Assembly: GCA_913065125.1 (NCBI GenBank)
Contig: CAJYAG010000002.1
Span: 186,001-250,000 of the forward strand
Direction: 5' to 3'
Source: an uncultured Flavobacteriaceae bacterium
GTDB lineage: Bacteria > Bacteroidota > Bacteroidia > Flavobacteriales > Flavobacteriaceae
Length of the DNA: 64,000 nucleotides
Below are positions 51,974 through 62,151 of this stretch, piece after piece (within the stretch, counting starts at the first letter, position 1; every line of letters starts with the position of its first letter). Below the pieces are notes generated by a model. It was not told where the DNA came from, did no database searches, and worked only from the letters and a program-made list of their open reading frames with translations. Both the position numbers and the translations under genes were made by a program.

Positions 51974-54900
51974 TTAATTGCCTAAGTTATAAATTAAATT
52001 GAAACCAGCATTAATAGACAGTCTTGGAAATGTGGTTGAGATTGCATATTTAGACATGGTGTGATTGTAATAAAATGATGTTGTTATGTTTCTACTTAAT
52101 TTATAGTCTGCTGCAAATTTAATAGATAAAAGTTTTTGACCACCACTTATTTGATTATTTTCTATATCTACAGATCTAATCATTGTTAAGTTATCTCTTA
52201 AAGAGATATCTGCTCTCATATTAATATCTCCTTTTAACTTTTGTCTTTTACCAGCAAAACGAGTATTAAATGCAATGTTTTTTAATCTGTATCCAACACC
52301 AAATATATACTCTGTTCCTTTTATATCTGTTAATGTACTATTGTCAAAATTCAAAGTAAGAGTTCTGTCTTTTCTAATTTCGCCTTTGAATGAAAATGAG
52401 TTTTTCATTTTCATGTCAATTTTAATAAGCGGAGAAAACTCATCAATTAAACTTGCTGCCGAAATTAATAATTTTGGTTGATAATTTCCAGTTGCATTTA
52501 CTTTTGTTAAATCTGCTTGATCGTATTGCAAGTTGTTGGTATAATTAGAAATTGTGTATGACGATTTATATCCGTTTGTTACTGTAAAACTAGTAAAGTT
52601 ATCTTTAAACCAACCTATTTTCATTAATCCGTTATAACGCAACGTCCAATTGGGAATCGGAATATTTTTAAACAAGCCTAATCCAACCGAATTTGCTTCA
52701 TCACCCGAATAAGCAGCAATAAACGCTGGCAGTAAAACTTGTTGCCCTGCTTCTTTAAAAGCAGCGTTTGCTGTGTTTGGCAACCCAGTTTCTGAAGATA
52801 GTCTCTGAGAAAGAATGGTTCTGTTTGCTAAAAATGAATTAAATAATTCATCAGAATCTAAAAATACTGTAGATAACATAGAAAAACTTGTACTAAAGTT
52901 TCCGGTTTCTGTAATTGGTGTTGATGTATTTAAAACGCCACCTTCTACATCTAATTGTTGCGAAATATTATTTGTTTCAATTTTATTACCCGTCAATTCT
53001 ATATTTAAATCATTAAATGGTTTTAATGAAATGGTATAGTCTAATTTATTGTAATGTGTTCTACTATATGTTTTACTATAATATTCAGAACCAACGGCTC
53101 TATCTACTAACCAACCTTTTTCAAAGGCTTTATTCCTGATGTCTATTTGACTACCAAAAACAAAACCTAATGTTGGCGCAAAACCTCCGTTTACCTGATC
53201 TCTTCCTAAAAACCCAGAACTTCCTAAATAACCTGGTAATAATGTTCCGTTGTTGGATGCATTACTAATTTTTACTGTTTTAACCGCTGTAACAAAATCA
53301 TAAACACCTAATAATAGTTTATCTTTTAACGTTGCTTTTTTTACCTTTACTTGGTTTACATTGGGTAATTGTGGTGCTTGAAATGGATTTGAGTTTTTGT
53401 TAGTTGCAGCTTTTCCATCACTAATAAATAATTTTTTAAACCCTGTATCTTCATATAATTTAGAAAAACTAAAAGTTGTATTAAAGTTATGTGTGTTTGA
53501 GTTTTGTAATAAATTTCCAATTTTATCTACATAACTTTTTGATGCCGCTTTCCAATCAAAATTTGCTGTATAACTGTAATCTGCAGTTACAAAACCTAGA
53601 TATGGAAGCTTATCAATTGGTAATTTATAATTGGCTGTTAACTTTTGATTGTAATGATCTGGTCGTCCCATATTAAAAAACTGATCAAAAATTTCTAGCT
53701 CTTCTCCGTTGCCAAAATTATCATACAAATAACTGTTGTTTGCATTAAAGTTTACACTCAACGATTTAGTAATGTCAAATCCGATAGTATAATCCCAATC
53801 AAACATAAATCTACGTTGCGTTAATGTTGGTTGCGGACTTAATCCTTCAATTAAGTTTCTAGATTTTTGTTGAACAAAATTTCTTGTAATTCTAGAATTT
53901 AATCCAATAGATTTTGGCAATAAATTGATATTGATATCTCTAATGATTTGCCAATACTTACTTTTACTAAAAAATTCTGAATCTTTAAAAGGTTCAATAA
54001 ACTTTGGTTGAAATGTAAAATTATAACTTGCACCAGCTCTTAAATTCTGATTTAAATACTTTTCTATATTATAATCTTTATGGTATTCTTCAGAAAAAGC
54101 GTATGAAATCGAAAAATTTTCTATATCGTAGGGTTTTGGCTTTTGTGTAGATTCTGGGTTTCGGTTTTTCTTAACATTATTAAAACTAATGCTTTTTCGC
54201 AACGTATAATCTTGAGAATTAGCACTATTTGGGTTTACCTCTTTTGCTTCAGCAAATTTTACATCTTGATATTGCGGATCGTACTTTGGGTCTCTAAACT
54301 CTTCTCCAACACTATAACTCATAGGCAACTGTACGCCCCAGTTTTTTGGCATCATTTTGCCTAAATTAATATTTGTAGAAATATCGTATTGTTTTGTTTC
54401 TTCTATACTTCTTTGGTTTACTCTGTCTTCTACATTTCCAAAACCAATGGTTTGCATTCTTCCTGTAACAGAAACATCTGCTAAATCAGCAAAATTTGCA
54501 TCTGCATTTACAACTGCTGCCCAACCACCTTTGTTGTCAAACCCAGAAGAGCGCAATTCATTAAACCAAATTTCTGCACTTTTTTGTGTTGGTCTTGTGT
54601 TTTTTACTCCTAGCATTAAGGTTCTAATTGATCCTAAAGTCGGATTTCCTTTTACTCTTAACACGACAGAATGCACAGGCGAATTTGTTGGAAACGGGTA
54701 TATTTTGTTGATAGATAATGTTCCGCCAGAATTTGGAATTTCTCCATCTCTTTTAAGTTTTATCCTTCCTAATTCTTCTAAAAGTACATCTAAATTATTT
54801 GCTTCTGGCCATACATTTGTTGGCTCTAAACTTCCGCTTACAGAAACTTTTAAAGGCACTTCTATTTGATAAAAGTTATCATCTAAATCTGTTCCTAATC

Positions 54901-57900
54901 TAATGATAGCAACCAAATCATTATCAGCAACACTTCCTGTAACAATTGGTTCTGCATGTATAAACATTTTTAAATTTTTATACATTCTTAAATCTACACT
55001 TACGTTTTTATATATTGCCCTGGTTTCGTTTTGCTTTAGGTCTTTTACTTTTAAAGAAACCGATTGCTCGTTTTGTTGTTGTATGGTAGAACTTCCCTGT
55101 AATTGCTCTCTAATAATTCCTGGAGGCAATACATATCTTCCTTCGTTTTGTTCAATATTTACAACACCAACTTCAAAATTATTTAAATCTTGATTTGTTA
55201 AATCTTGTGGAGGATTAACAGCTGGATTTAATGTTTTTGTATAGCGTCTATAATCTCCTCTTACCAATTCTAACTGACCAAAACGCAGTACAACTGGCAT
55301 TTTAAATTTGGTCATAAACATTCTAATAAACCGAATGCTATTAAAATCTGTAATTCCGTTTACTGGCGTTCCGCTTCTAACAGGAATTCTAAATTGATAC
55401 CATTTTGTTTTTCTAGAAGTTCCGTCTGCCAACGTTACCGATGTTTCTTTTTCATCAACAATATTATTACTTCCTTTTACCAAATCATTTTTGTTTAAAG
55501 ATACTTTGTATTCAAAGTAACTTTCAACCGTATTCATGGTTTGATCTTTGTTAATATCTTCTACATCTGGGTATGATGAAGACGAAGTTGGATATGATTC
55601 AGTTGATTGATTTGCCGTTGGCGAATTTCCTTCTGTATTGTTAAAATTTTTATATCTGGTAATTACAGACGCGTTTGTGTTATCAAAATTGGTACTTCTA
55701 AAATATTGAAAATTATCTGATGAAATATCATTCTTATTTAACTTACTAATGTCAAAAACTTTTGGTTGATAGAAACTCAATTCATCTTCGTTTTTCAATC
55801 CATCTAAACCAATATCTTGATTTTTTCTGGCCGCATCATCAACATCAAAGGCGTATAAAATAGATTGATTTGTTGGCACATTTCCCCAAGTTGATGCCGT
55901 AATGTTTGTGTTCGTTCCGTCTGCTGGCATTCCGTTTTCGTACATCTTCCTATTGTCTTTTAAGATGTCTTCAGAAATGTTTCCTAAGTTAAAATACAAT
56001 TCTCCGACTTGATTTACAGGATTTTTTGGATCAATTCCTGTTGGCAAACCTTCTGTATTTGTAATCGAATAATCTTGATACGGATCTTTAATCCAAAACT
56101 GAATATATTCTACATTTGCTTGATCAAAATTATTGGTGGTTAATGGTCGCATAATTCCGCCCCAACGATCTTGCGGATTCGAAAAAGTTCCATCTGCATT
56201 AACAGTTGCTCCGGTATCAAAATTATAGGTTCCTCTTTCTGATGGAAAATACGCTAAATCTAAAGTTCTTACTAAAATGTTTTGCGTTAAATCTAATTCT
56301 GTATTTGGAAACAATTCTGAATAACCAATTTGACGAACTTCTGTTCTAGACAATTCTATATTATCAATATTTGCAGGTTTAGCACCGTTTCCATAAAACA
56401 ATTGATCGATTGAATACCACGCTAATTTTGCTCGTTTATCGTTATAACTTAAATCGTTGGCGTCTCCATTTAAATTTTGAGTAAGTGGTGTACTTGCTGT
56501 AAACCAATTTAAAGGCGATAATAAATCAATCGGAATTTGTGATGCTTCAAAATCATCTACATACGTTGTTGCGGCTCCATTAACATCAACGCCACTTGGA
56601 GTTCCAGGAAGTAAATAGGCCAAATCTGCTCTAACAGACACATTTGATGGAACATCTGTATCTACAAACGGAATTTTATTTACCCATTTTGTAAAAATTG
56701 GCATTTCTGTTGTGTATTCTACATTCAACCCAAACATGGTGTTGTTAATAGGGTCGCTACCAAAATTTACTTTTTGAGTGATTGGTTTTTCATTGACGTT
56801 TAACAGTGTTCCTCCAAGTATAAAATCATCTGAAAACCGATGTTCAACTTCTAAACCCATAAAGGTTTTTTGCTGTTGGTTAAAAACCGAATTGTTTTCT
56901 GTTGAAACGTTTATTGGAACTCCAGAAGATTGCAATCCTGGGTCAATAATTTGAACTCTACCAAAATTATAATCTACAACAAAATCTACTCCTTCTACTA
57001 ATTGTCTACCACCAGCAGTAACTTTTACAGAACCTCTTGGAACATTAAATGCGTTTAACGGAATTCCGTTACTGTTTTCTGTTTTTGCATACCCTTTTAA
57101 AATAAATTTATCTTTATTCTGATGGTTATTTTTTGCTTGAGATTTTGTGTTGATATATAATTCATTGAACACATAATCGTTTTTATCTGATGGTGTTGTT
57201 AACGAACTTGATAAGTCTGAACCAAAAGGTTCTGTTTCTGGAAAAATGATAAATCCTCTGTTAGAATTTACAGTGACATTTTCTACATAATCAAAAAACC
57301 CATCTCCGTTTGCAACTGCATATGAACTCTGATCTAACTTGTCTAAATTTAAAACATTTAATAATGTTTTATTTGCTATTCCGGGTGTTGAAGCGTTTTG
57401 TAAGGTGTTAGACGGAATTCCTGTTTGATCATCTCTATATAAAATTTCGAATCTAAAACCATCTTGTGTTAATGGAAAAACACCTAAAGGGTACACATTT
57501 TTCATCATCAATTTCCAAGTAGGAAACTGTTCTTCGTTCCCTGCAACTGTTCTTTTTGTGGTGATTATTTCGCTGCGTAATAATTTTACTGCTAAATTAC
57601 TTGGGGCTACAATCCCGTCATTAGATAATTCTCCAACTTTAAAAGAAGTTTCTGAACTACCAACAACTGTATATTCATAAGCAACCGCTAAAACTTCTCC
57701 GTCAGAGAGTTTTCTGTTTAAAGAAATAAATCCTAGTTGCGGATTCAACGTATATTCGTTCTCTTCTAACTTTCTAGCATTTTGCAACATAGAATACCCA
57801 GTTCCTTGACTTAAACCATAATTTAAAAGTGTGCTTTCTACCGTTGTTATATCTCTAATTCCACTAGTTTCAGTTAATAAATTAGATAGATTATTTGCTT

Positions 57901-59059
57901 TATTCGATGGTATGTTTTTACCTTGAACTTGTGATGGAGAAGTTGGATTTACACCAGAACCAACATAATCTGGCTTGTTTGGCTCACCAATATCTGCTAA
58001 AGCAACAATGCTTCTAAAGTTTTCTGTGTTTGAGTTTCTATTGGTAATCCAAACTTCTATTCTAGTAACATTAATTGGACTACTAATTAGTGGGTAGTTT
58101 TGAAGAGAATTCTTGTAATTTTCTCTAAAATATTGCGATAAAAAAAAGTGTCTATTATCGTCGTAATCTGTTGCTCTTAACTCAAAAGGGTTAATGGATG
58201 CTCCTGCTTCGGCGGTTACAACTTTACTCTCAGAGTTTTGTTGAGAAAAAACGGCGGTTACCATTGTTTTACCAAATTGCAATTCGGTTTTTAAACCAAA
58301 CAAACTTTGTGCTCCGTTTATCAATGTGTTTTTTATCGGCATCGAAACATTACCAGCTTCAATTTTTCTGATAATATCATCTTCTGTTGGCGTATATTCT
58401 AGCTTAATTAAATTTTGAAAATCGAATGTAGATTGTGTATCGTAATCAGCAGTAACTTTTAATCTTTTTCCAACATTTGCAACAATACTTGCTGTTATTT
58501 GCTGATCAAAATCAAACGTAAAACTACTTCTATTATTTTCTGATAATTGTGGATTATCAACATTTTGGTAAATTCCACCTAACTTTATATTTAAATTTCC
58601 GCTCGGAATAACTTCAACGGTGTTTCCTCCAAAAATAGATTCAAAAAACGTTGAATTTACATAGTAAGTTGGTAGTAAGTTTTTTTGTGCAGCTTTATTT
58701 CCTTTCTTTTTACTTAAGGCATCGTTCTTTTCTTTGAAATACTCTTTAATATCTTTTTTTAAGCGATATTTCTGATATTCTTCCGGAGACATAAAAATTG
58801 GATTACCAACTTTAAAATCATCCAAAAATTCTACAACAATATATTTATTTAATTTTTTATCAAAAGTAACGGAATAGGTTGTTGGTGGGTTTAAAAAAAT
58901 GCTTCCTTTTTGATGTGCTTTAAACTTGTATTTAAGCGCTGGAATCGTGTCTTTTTTAATAGAATCATTCTTTGTTTTTACGGTTTGAGAAAAAACAGTT
59001 GTAGTTGCTAATATAGCAACTACACATATTAATAATCTATGAAAATACGTCCTACTCAA
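51974..59059 (-). CDS. sprA: T9SS outer-membrane translocon SprA
   Basis: At 2361 residues this is a full-length SprA (Sov in Porphyromonas), the giant 36-strand beta-barrel through which T9SS cargo crosses the outer membrane and which is needed for gliding. It begins with a signal peptide (HRLLICVVAILATTTVFSQ). Typical features are FFESIFGGNTVEVIPSGN, LNIKLGGIYQNVDNP, the GKRLKVTADYDTQSTFDFQN strand pair, and the conserved YVDDFEASQIPIDLLSPLNW region near residue 900. The final strand ends NAGFNLIYNLGN. It starts 5 bp after ruvA, within maeB-ruvA-sprA-gcvH, an order I know from other Flavobacteriia. T9SS cargo is encoded at the left end of this window. No break was seen in the frame. Confidence 0.96.
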   Translation of the reverse strand: MSRTYFHRLLICVVAILATTTVFSQTVKTKNDSIKKDTIPALKYKFKAHQKGSIFLNPPTTYSVTFDKKLNKYIVVEFLDDFKVGNPIFMSPEEYQKYRLKKDIKEYFKEKNDALSKKKGNKAAQKNLLPTYYVNSTFFESIFGGNTVEVIPSGNLNIKLGGIYQNVDNPQLSENNRSSFTFDFDQQITASIVANVGKRLKVTADYDTQSTFDFQNLIKLEYTPTEDDIIRKIEAGNVSMPIKNTLINGAQSLFGLKTELQFGKTMVTAVFSQQNSESKVVTAEAGASINPFELRATDYDDNRHFFLSQYFRENYKNSLQNYPLISSPINVTRIEVWITNRNSNTENFRSIVALADIGEPNKPDYVGSGVNPTSPSQVQGKNIPSNKANNLSNLLTETSGIRDITTVESTLLNYGLSQGTGYSMLQNARKLEENEYTLNPQLGFISLNRKLSDGEVLAVAYEYTVVGSSETSFKVGELSNDGIVAPSNLAVKLLRSEIITTKRTVAGNEEQFPTWKLMMKNVYPLGVFPLTQDGFRFEILYRDDQTGIPSNTLQNASTPGIANKTLLNVLNLDKLDQSSYAVANGDGFFDYVENVTVNSNRGFIIFPETEPFGSDLSSSLTTPSDKNDYVFNELYINTKSQAKNNHQNKDKFILKGYAKTENSNGIPLNAFNVPRGSVKVTAGGRQLVEGVDFVVDYNFGRVQIIDPGLQSSGVPINVSTENNSVFNQQQKTFMGLEVEHRFSDDFILGGTLLNVNEKPITQKVNFGSDPINNTMFGLNVEYTTEMPIFTKWVNKIPFVDTDVPSNVSVRADLAYLLPGTPSGVDVNGAATTYVDDFEASQIPIDLLSPLNWFTASTPLTQNLNGDANDLSYNDKRAKLAWYSIDQLFYGNGAKPANIDNIELSRTEVRQIGYSELFPNTELDLTQNILVRTLDLAYFPSERGTYNFDTGATVNADGTFSNPQDRWGGIMRPLTTNNFDQANVEYIQFWIKDPYQDYSITNTEGLPTGIDPKNPVNQVGELYFNLGNISEDILKDNRKMYENGMPADGTNTNITASTWGNVPTNQSILYAFDVDDAARKNQDIGLDGLKNEDELSFYQPKVFDISKLNKNDISSDNFQYFRSTNFDNTNASVITRYKNFNNTEGNSPTANQSTESYPTSSSSYPDVEDINKDQTMNTVESYFEYKVSLNKNDLVKGSNNIVDEKETSVTLADGTSRKTKWYQFRIPVRSGTPVNGITDFNSIRFIRMFMTKFKMPVVLRFGQLELVRGDYRRYTKTLNPAVNPPQDLTNQDLNNFEVGVVNIEQNEGRYVLPPGIIREQLQGSSTIQQQNEQSVSLKVKDLKQNETRAIYKNVSVDLRMYKNLKMFIHAEPIVTGSVADNDLVAIIRLGTDLDDNFYQIEVPLKVSVSGSLEPTNVWPEANNLDVLLEELGRIKLKRDGEIPNSGGTLSINKIYPFPTNSPVHSVVLRVKGNPTLGSIRTLMLGVKNTRPTQKSAEIWFNELRSSGFDNKGGWAAVVNADANFADLADVSVTGRMQTIGFGNVEDRVNQRSIEETKQYDISTNINLGKMMPKNWGVQLPMSYSVGEEFRDPKYDPQYQDVKFAEAKEVNPNSANSQDYTLRKSISFNNVKKNRNPESTQKPKPYDIENFSISYAFSEEYHKDYNIEKYLNQNLRAGASYNFTFQPKFIEPFKDSEFFSKSKYWQIIRDININLLPKSIGLNSRITRNFVQQKSRNLIEGLSPQPTLTQRRFMFDWDYTIGFDITKSLSVNFNANNSYLYDNFGNGEELEIFDQFFNMGRPDHYNQKLTANYKLPIDKLPYLGFVTADYSYTANFDWKAASKSYVDKIGNLLQNSNTHNFNTTFSFSKLYEDTGFKKLFISDGKAATNKNSNPFQAPQLPNVNQVKVKKATLKDKLLLGVYDFVTAVKTVKISNASNNGTLLPGYLGSSGFLGRDQVNGGFAPTLGFVFGSQIDIRNKAFEKGWLVDRAVGSEYYSKTYSRTHYNKLDYTISLKPFNDLNIELTGNKIETNNISQQLDVEGGVLNTSTPITETGNFSTSFSMLSTVFLDSDELFNSFLANRTILSQRLSSETGLPNTANAAFKEAGQQVLLPAFIAAYSGDEANSVGLGLFKNIPIPNWTLRYNGLMKIGWFKDNFTSFTVTNGYKSSYTISNYTNNLQYDQADLTKVNATGNYQPKLLISAASLIDEFSPLIKIDMKMKNSFSFKGEIRKDRTLTLNFDNSTLTDIKGTEYIFGVGYRLKNIAFNTRFAGKRQKLKGDINMRADISLRDNLTMIRSVDIENNQISGGQKLLSIKFAADYKLSRNITTSFYYNHTMSKYAISTTFPRLSINAGFNLIYNLGN

Positions 59060-59064
59060 TGTAA

Positions 59065-59646
59065 TTATAAACTTTTTAATGCACCTTTAATCAACAATTC
59101 TACAGTAGCTTCTGGTTGTTCTTTTAAAATTGTATTTAATACTTTATCTGATTGTTTTCTGTTAAAACCTAATACTTCTAATGCAGATAACGCTTCATCT
59201 TTATTCGTATTGTTTTTAATAACAGAAATTGTGTCTAAATCAAACGTTTTTAAAATTTTATCCTTTAAATCAATAATTACACGTTGTGCTGTTTTTGCTC
59301 CAATGCCTTTTACCGACTGAATTAAAGGGATGTTTTCTGATGCTATTGCTTGTTGTATTTCTTGAGATGACATTGAAGATAACATGGTTCTAGCAATGCT
59401 TGGTCCAACTCCAGAAACAGAGATTAACAATCTAAAAATTTCTCTTTCCGTTTTATCAATAAAACCAAACAACGTATGAGAATCTTCTTTAACTGATAGA
59501 TGCGTAAATAATGTAATTGCTTCGCTATCTGGTAAAGTAGAAAATGTATTTAAAGAAATGTGTAGTAAATAGCCAACTCCAGCACAATCTATCACAACAT
59601 ACGTTGGGTTTTTCTCTACTAATCTTCCTTTTATTTGTGTAATCAT
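59065..59646 (-). CDS. ruvA: Holliday junction DNA helicase subunit RuvA
   Basis: RuvA binds Holliday junctions as a tetramer and recruits RuvB for branch migration. The 193 residues show domain I (MITQIKGRLVEKNPTYVVID and CAGVGYLLHIS), the two helix-hairpin-helix motifs (LLISVSGVGPSIARTMLS and IQSVKGIGAKTAQRVIIDLK), and the C-terminal domain III (EALSALEVLGFNRKQSD) that contacts RuvB. It is directly adjacent to maeB (stop and start touch) and followed by sprA. Confidence 0.96.
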   Translation of the reverse strand: MITQIKGRLVEKNPTYVVIDCAGVGYLLHISLNTFSTLPDSEAITLFTHLSVKEDSHTLFGFIDKTEREIFRLLISVSGVGPSIARTMLSSMSSQEIQQAIASENIPLIQSVKGIGAKTAQRVIIDLKDKILKTFDLDTISVIKNNTNKDEALSALEVLGFNRKQSDKVLNTILKEQPEATVELLIKGALKSL

Positions 59647-61938
59647 TTAGTGTTTTTCAGAATTTCTTTTTTCTTTTTGTTGCGCATCAACAACAGCAAC
59701 TGCAGCCATATTAACCATTTCATCTACACTAGCACCCAATTGTAAAATATGAACAGGTTTTTTTAATCCCATCATAATTGGACCAATAGATTCAACTTCA
59801 TCAACCTGTTTCATTAATTTATAAGTAATGTTTGCAGCGTCTAAATTAGGAAAAATAAGCACATTTACCTTTTTCCCATTTAATTTAGAAAACGGAAATT
59901 CTTTAGCCAACATTTCTCTATTTAAAGCAAAATCTGCTTGTAATTCTCCGTCAATTACAACTTGCGGGAAATGTCTATGAATATACGAAACAGCTTCTCT
60001 AATTTTTAGAGCACTTTCAGATTCTGATGATCCAAAGTTAGAAAATGACAACATGGCTATATTGGGTTTTACACCAAACATTCTCGCTAAAGAATACGTT
60101 AATTGCGATATTTTTGCCAAATCTTTTGCATTTGGGTTGATGTTAATGGTTGTATCGGCTAAAAACATTGGTCCTTGTTTGGTCAACATTAAATTTGCAG
60201 CAGCAACTCTTGTAATTCCATGGTCTTTCTCTATCAATTCTAACATTGGTTTTACCACCGATGGATACGACCTAGAATATCCGGTAATTAACGAATCTGC
60301 TTCGCCTGCATTTACCATCATTGCTGCAAAATAATTACGCTCTCGCATCATTTTTTGAGCCTGAGATAATGTTATTCCTTTTCGTTGACGAGTTTTCCAA
60401 TAAATTTCTCCAAAACGATTTCTACGTTCGCTTTCTTCATCTGTTTTTGGATCTATAATTGGTACATCAGCGTTAAAACCTATCTCTTCTTTTAACTCTA
60501 AGATAACTTCTTTTTTTCCTAATAAGATAGGGTTTCCAATTTTCTCGTCATAAACTCTTTGTGCAGCTTTTAAAACATCTAAATGATCTGCTTCTGCAAA
60601 AACAATACTTTTAGGATTGTTCTTTGCTCTGTTGTGTAACAATCTGATTTCTTTACTTCCTGTACCAGAGCGCTCCATCAATTCTCCTTGGTATTTTTCC
60701 CAATCTGTAATGGGTTCTAATGCCACTCCAGAATCTATTGCGGCTTTTGCAATTGCTGGCGGAATTTCATAAATTAAACGTGGATCAAAAGGCTTTGGAA
60801 TGATATATTCTTTACCAAAAGACAAGCTAATTTCATCGTATACAATATTCACTTGTTCTGGCACGGTTTTTTTGGCTAAATCTGCTAAGGCATGAACAGC
60901 TGCCATTTTCATTTCCTCGTTAATTTTTGTTGCTCTAACATCTAAAGCTCCTCTAAATATAAATGGAAACCCAAGCACATTATTTACTTGGTTAGGATGA
61001 TCAGATCTTCCTGTTGCCATAATAATATCTTCTCTAGTTCTGATCGCTAAATCGTACTCTATTTCTGGAACTGGATTTGCCATTGCAAATACAATTGGGT
61101 TTTTAGCCATCGATAATAACATCTCTGGAGTAACCACATTTCCTTTAGACAATCCAATAAAAACATCCGCATTATGCATTGCTTCTTCTAAAGTAAAAAC
61201 ATCCTTTTTATCAGTAGCAAACTCGGCTTTTTGCGATGTCAAATCAGTTCTATCTTTTCTGATAACACCTTTACTATCGCACATTACAATGTGTTCTCTT
61301 TTAGCACCTAATGCTAAATACAATCTTGTACAAGAAATTGCCGCAGCTCCTGCTCCGTTTACAACAATTTGAACTTCTTCAATATTTTTTTCTGTGATTT
61401 CAATAGCGTTTTTTAACGCTGCGGCAGAAATAATTGCGGTTCCGTGTTGGTCATCGTGCATCACAGGAATATCCAACTCTTCTTTTAATCTTCTTTCTAT
61501 TTCAAAAGCTTCTGGAGCTTTAATATCCTCTAAGTTAATTCCTCCAAAAGTAGGAGCAATTGCTTTTACGGTTTCTACAAATTTATCTACATCTGTTGCA
61601 TCAACTTCAATATCAAAAACGTCAATATCAGCAAATATTTTAAACAATAACGCTTTTCCTTCCATTACTGGTTTTGACGCTAATGCACCAATATCACCAA
61701 GTCCTAAAACCGCGGTTCCGTTCGTAATTACAGCAACTAGATTTCCTTTTGCTGTATATTTATATGCGTTATTTGGATCTTTTTCTATTTCTAAACACGG
61801 TTCTGCAACTCCTGGAGAATATGCTAACGATAAATCGTGTTGTGAAGCGTACTTTTTAGTAGGAATTACCTCAATTTTTCCTGGCTTAGGTTTTGCATGA
61901 TATAATAAAGCTTCGTGTCTTTTCCTAGATTCACTCAT
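59647..61938 (-). CDS. maeB: NADP-dependent malic enzyme with phosphotransacetylase-like domain
   Basis: MaeB decarboxylates malate to pyruvate with NADP. The N-terminal malic domain (to about 420) shows the Tyr-containing [52 protein letters not shown] and the dinucleotide loop [10 protein letters not shown]. The C-terminal part (about 430-755) is a phosphotransacetylase-like domain ([24 protein letters not shown]-equivalent [25 protein letters not shown]) that in this family serves as an acetyl-CoA-sensing regulator. I use the ATG at 61938 (763 aa). An upstream TTG at 61965 overlaps the -7 box. It opens the maeB-ruvA-sprA operon. Confidence 0.95.
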   Translation of the reverse strand: MSESRKRHEALLYHAKPKPGKIEVIPTKKYASQHDLSLAYSPGVAEPCLEIEKDPNNAYKYTAKGNLVAVITNGTAVLGLGDIGALASKPVMEGKALLFKIFADIDVFDIEVDATDVDKFVETVKAIAPTFGGINLEDIKAPEAFEIERRLKEELDIPVMHDDQHGTAIISAAALKNAIEITEKNIEEVQIVVNGAGAAAISCTRLYLALGAKREHIVMCDSKGVIRKDRTDLTSQKAEFATDKKDVFTLEEAMHNADVFIGLSKGNVVTPEMLLSMAKNPIVFAMANPVPEIEYDLAIRTREDIIMATGRSDHPNQVNNVLGFPFIFRGALDVRATKINEEMKMAAVHALADLAKKTVPEQVNIVYDEISLSFGKEYIIPKPFDPRLIYEIPPAIAKAAIDSGVALEPITDWEKYQGELMERSGTGSKEIRLLHNRAKNNPKSIVFAEADHLDVLKAAQRVYDEKIGNPILLGKKEVILELKEEIGFNADVPIIDPKTDEESERRNRFGEIYWKTRQRKGITLSQAQKMMRERNYFAAMMVNAGEADSLITGYSRSYPSVVKPMLELIEKDHGITRVAAANLMLTKQGPMFLADTTININPNAKDLAKISQLTYSLARMFGVKPNIAMLSFSNFGSSESESALKIREAVSYIHRHFPQVVIDGELQADFALNREMLAKEFPFSKLNGKKVNVLIFPNLDAANITYKLMKQVDEVESIGPIMMGLKKPVHILQLGASVDEMVNMAAVAVVDAQQKEKRNSEKH

Positions 61939-61962
61939 GATGTTGTTGTTTCTATGAACCAA

Positions 61963-61970
61963 CAAATATA
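61963..61970 (-). promoter_or_regulatory. Promoter -7 box of maeB-ruvA-sprA
   Basis: TATATTTG on the minus strand, an exact TAnnTTTG, lies 24 bp before the maeB ATG. Confidence 0.55.
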
Positions 61971-62121
61971 CTCTTTTTTAAACGTGTTTTTACTAAAAAA
62001 AGAGCTTGGTGTGGTAACAAAAAAGGAACTCAAAGCGTCTATTAAAAAAGAAAACTTATTTTTAAGAAATAATTGTATCTACTTTAACAAAATAAAAAGT
62101 ACAATTTAATTTTACAACTGA

Positions 62122-62129
62122 TAAGTTTG
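62122..62129 (+). promoter_or_regulatory. Promoter -7 box of the DUF5686 gene
   Basis: TAAGTTTG fits TAnnTTTG and lies 22 bp before the ATG at 62152. Confidence 0.5.
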
Positions 62130-62151
62130 TACAGTTCAACTTTAAAAAACT

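Noticed and set aside
61915-62109. Rightward open frame of 64 codons beginning inside maeB
   Set aside because: It overlaps the maeB start and promoter on the opposite strand, has no recognisable promoter or family, and its Lys-rich composition fits chance AT-rich sequence.
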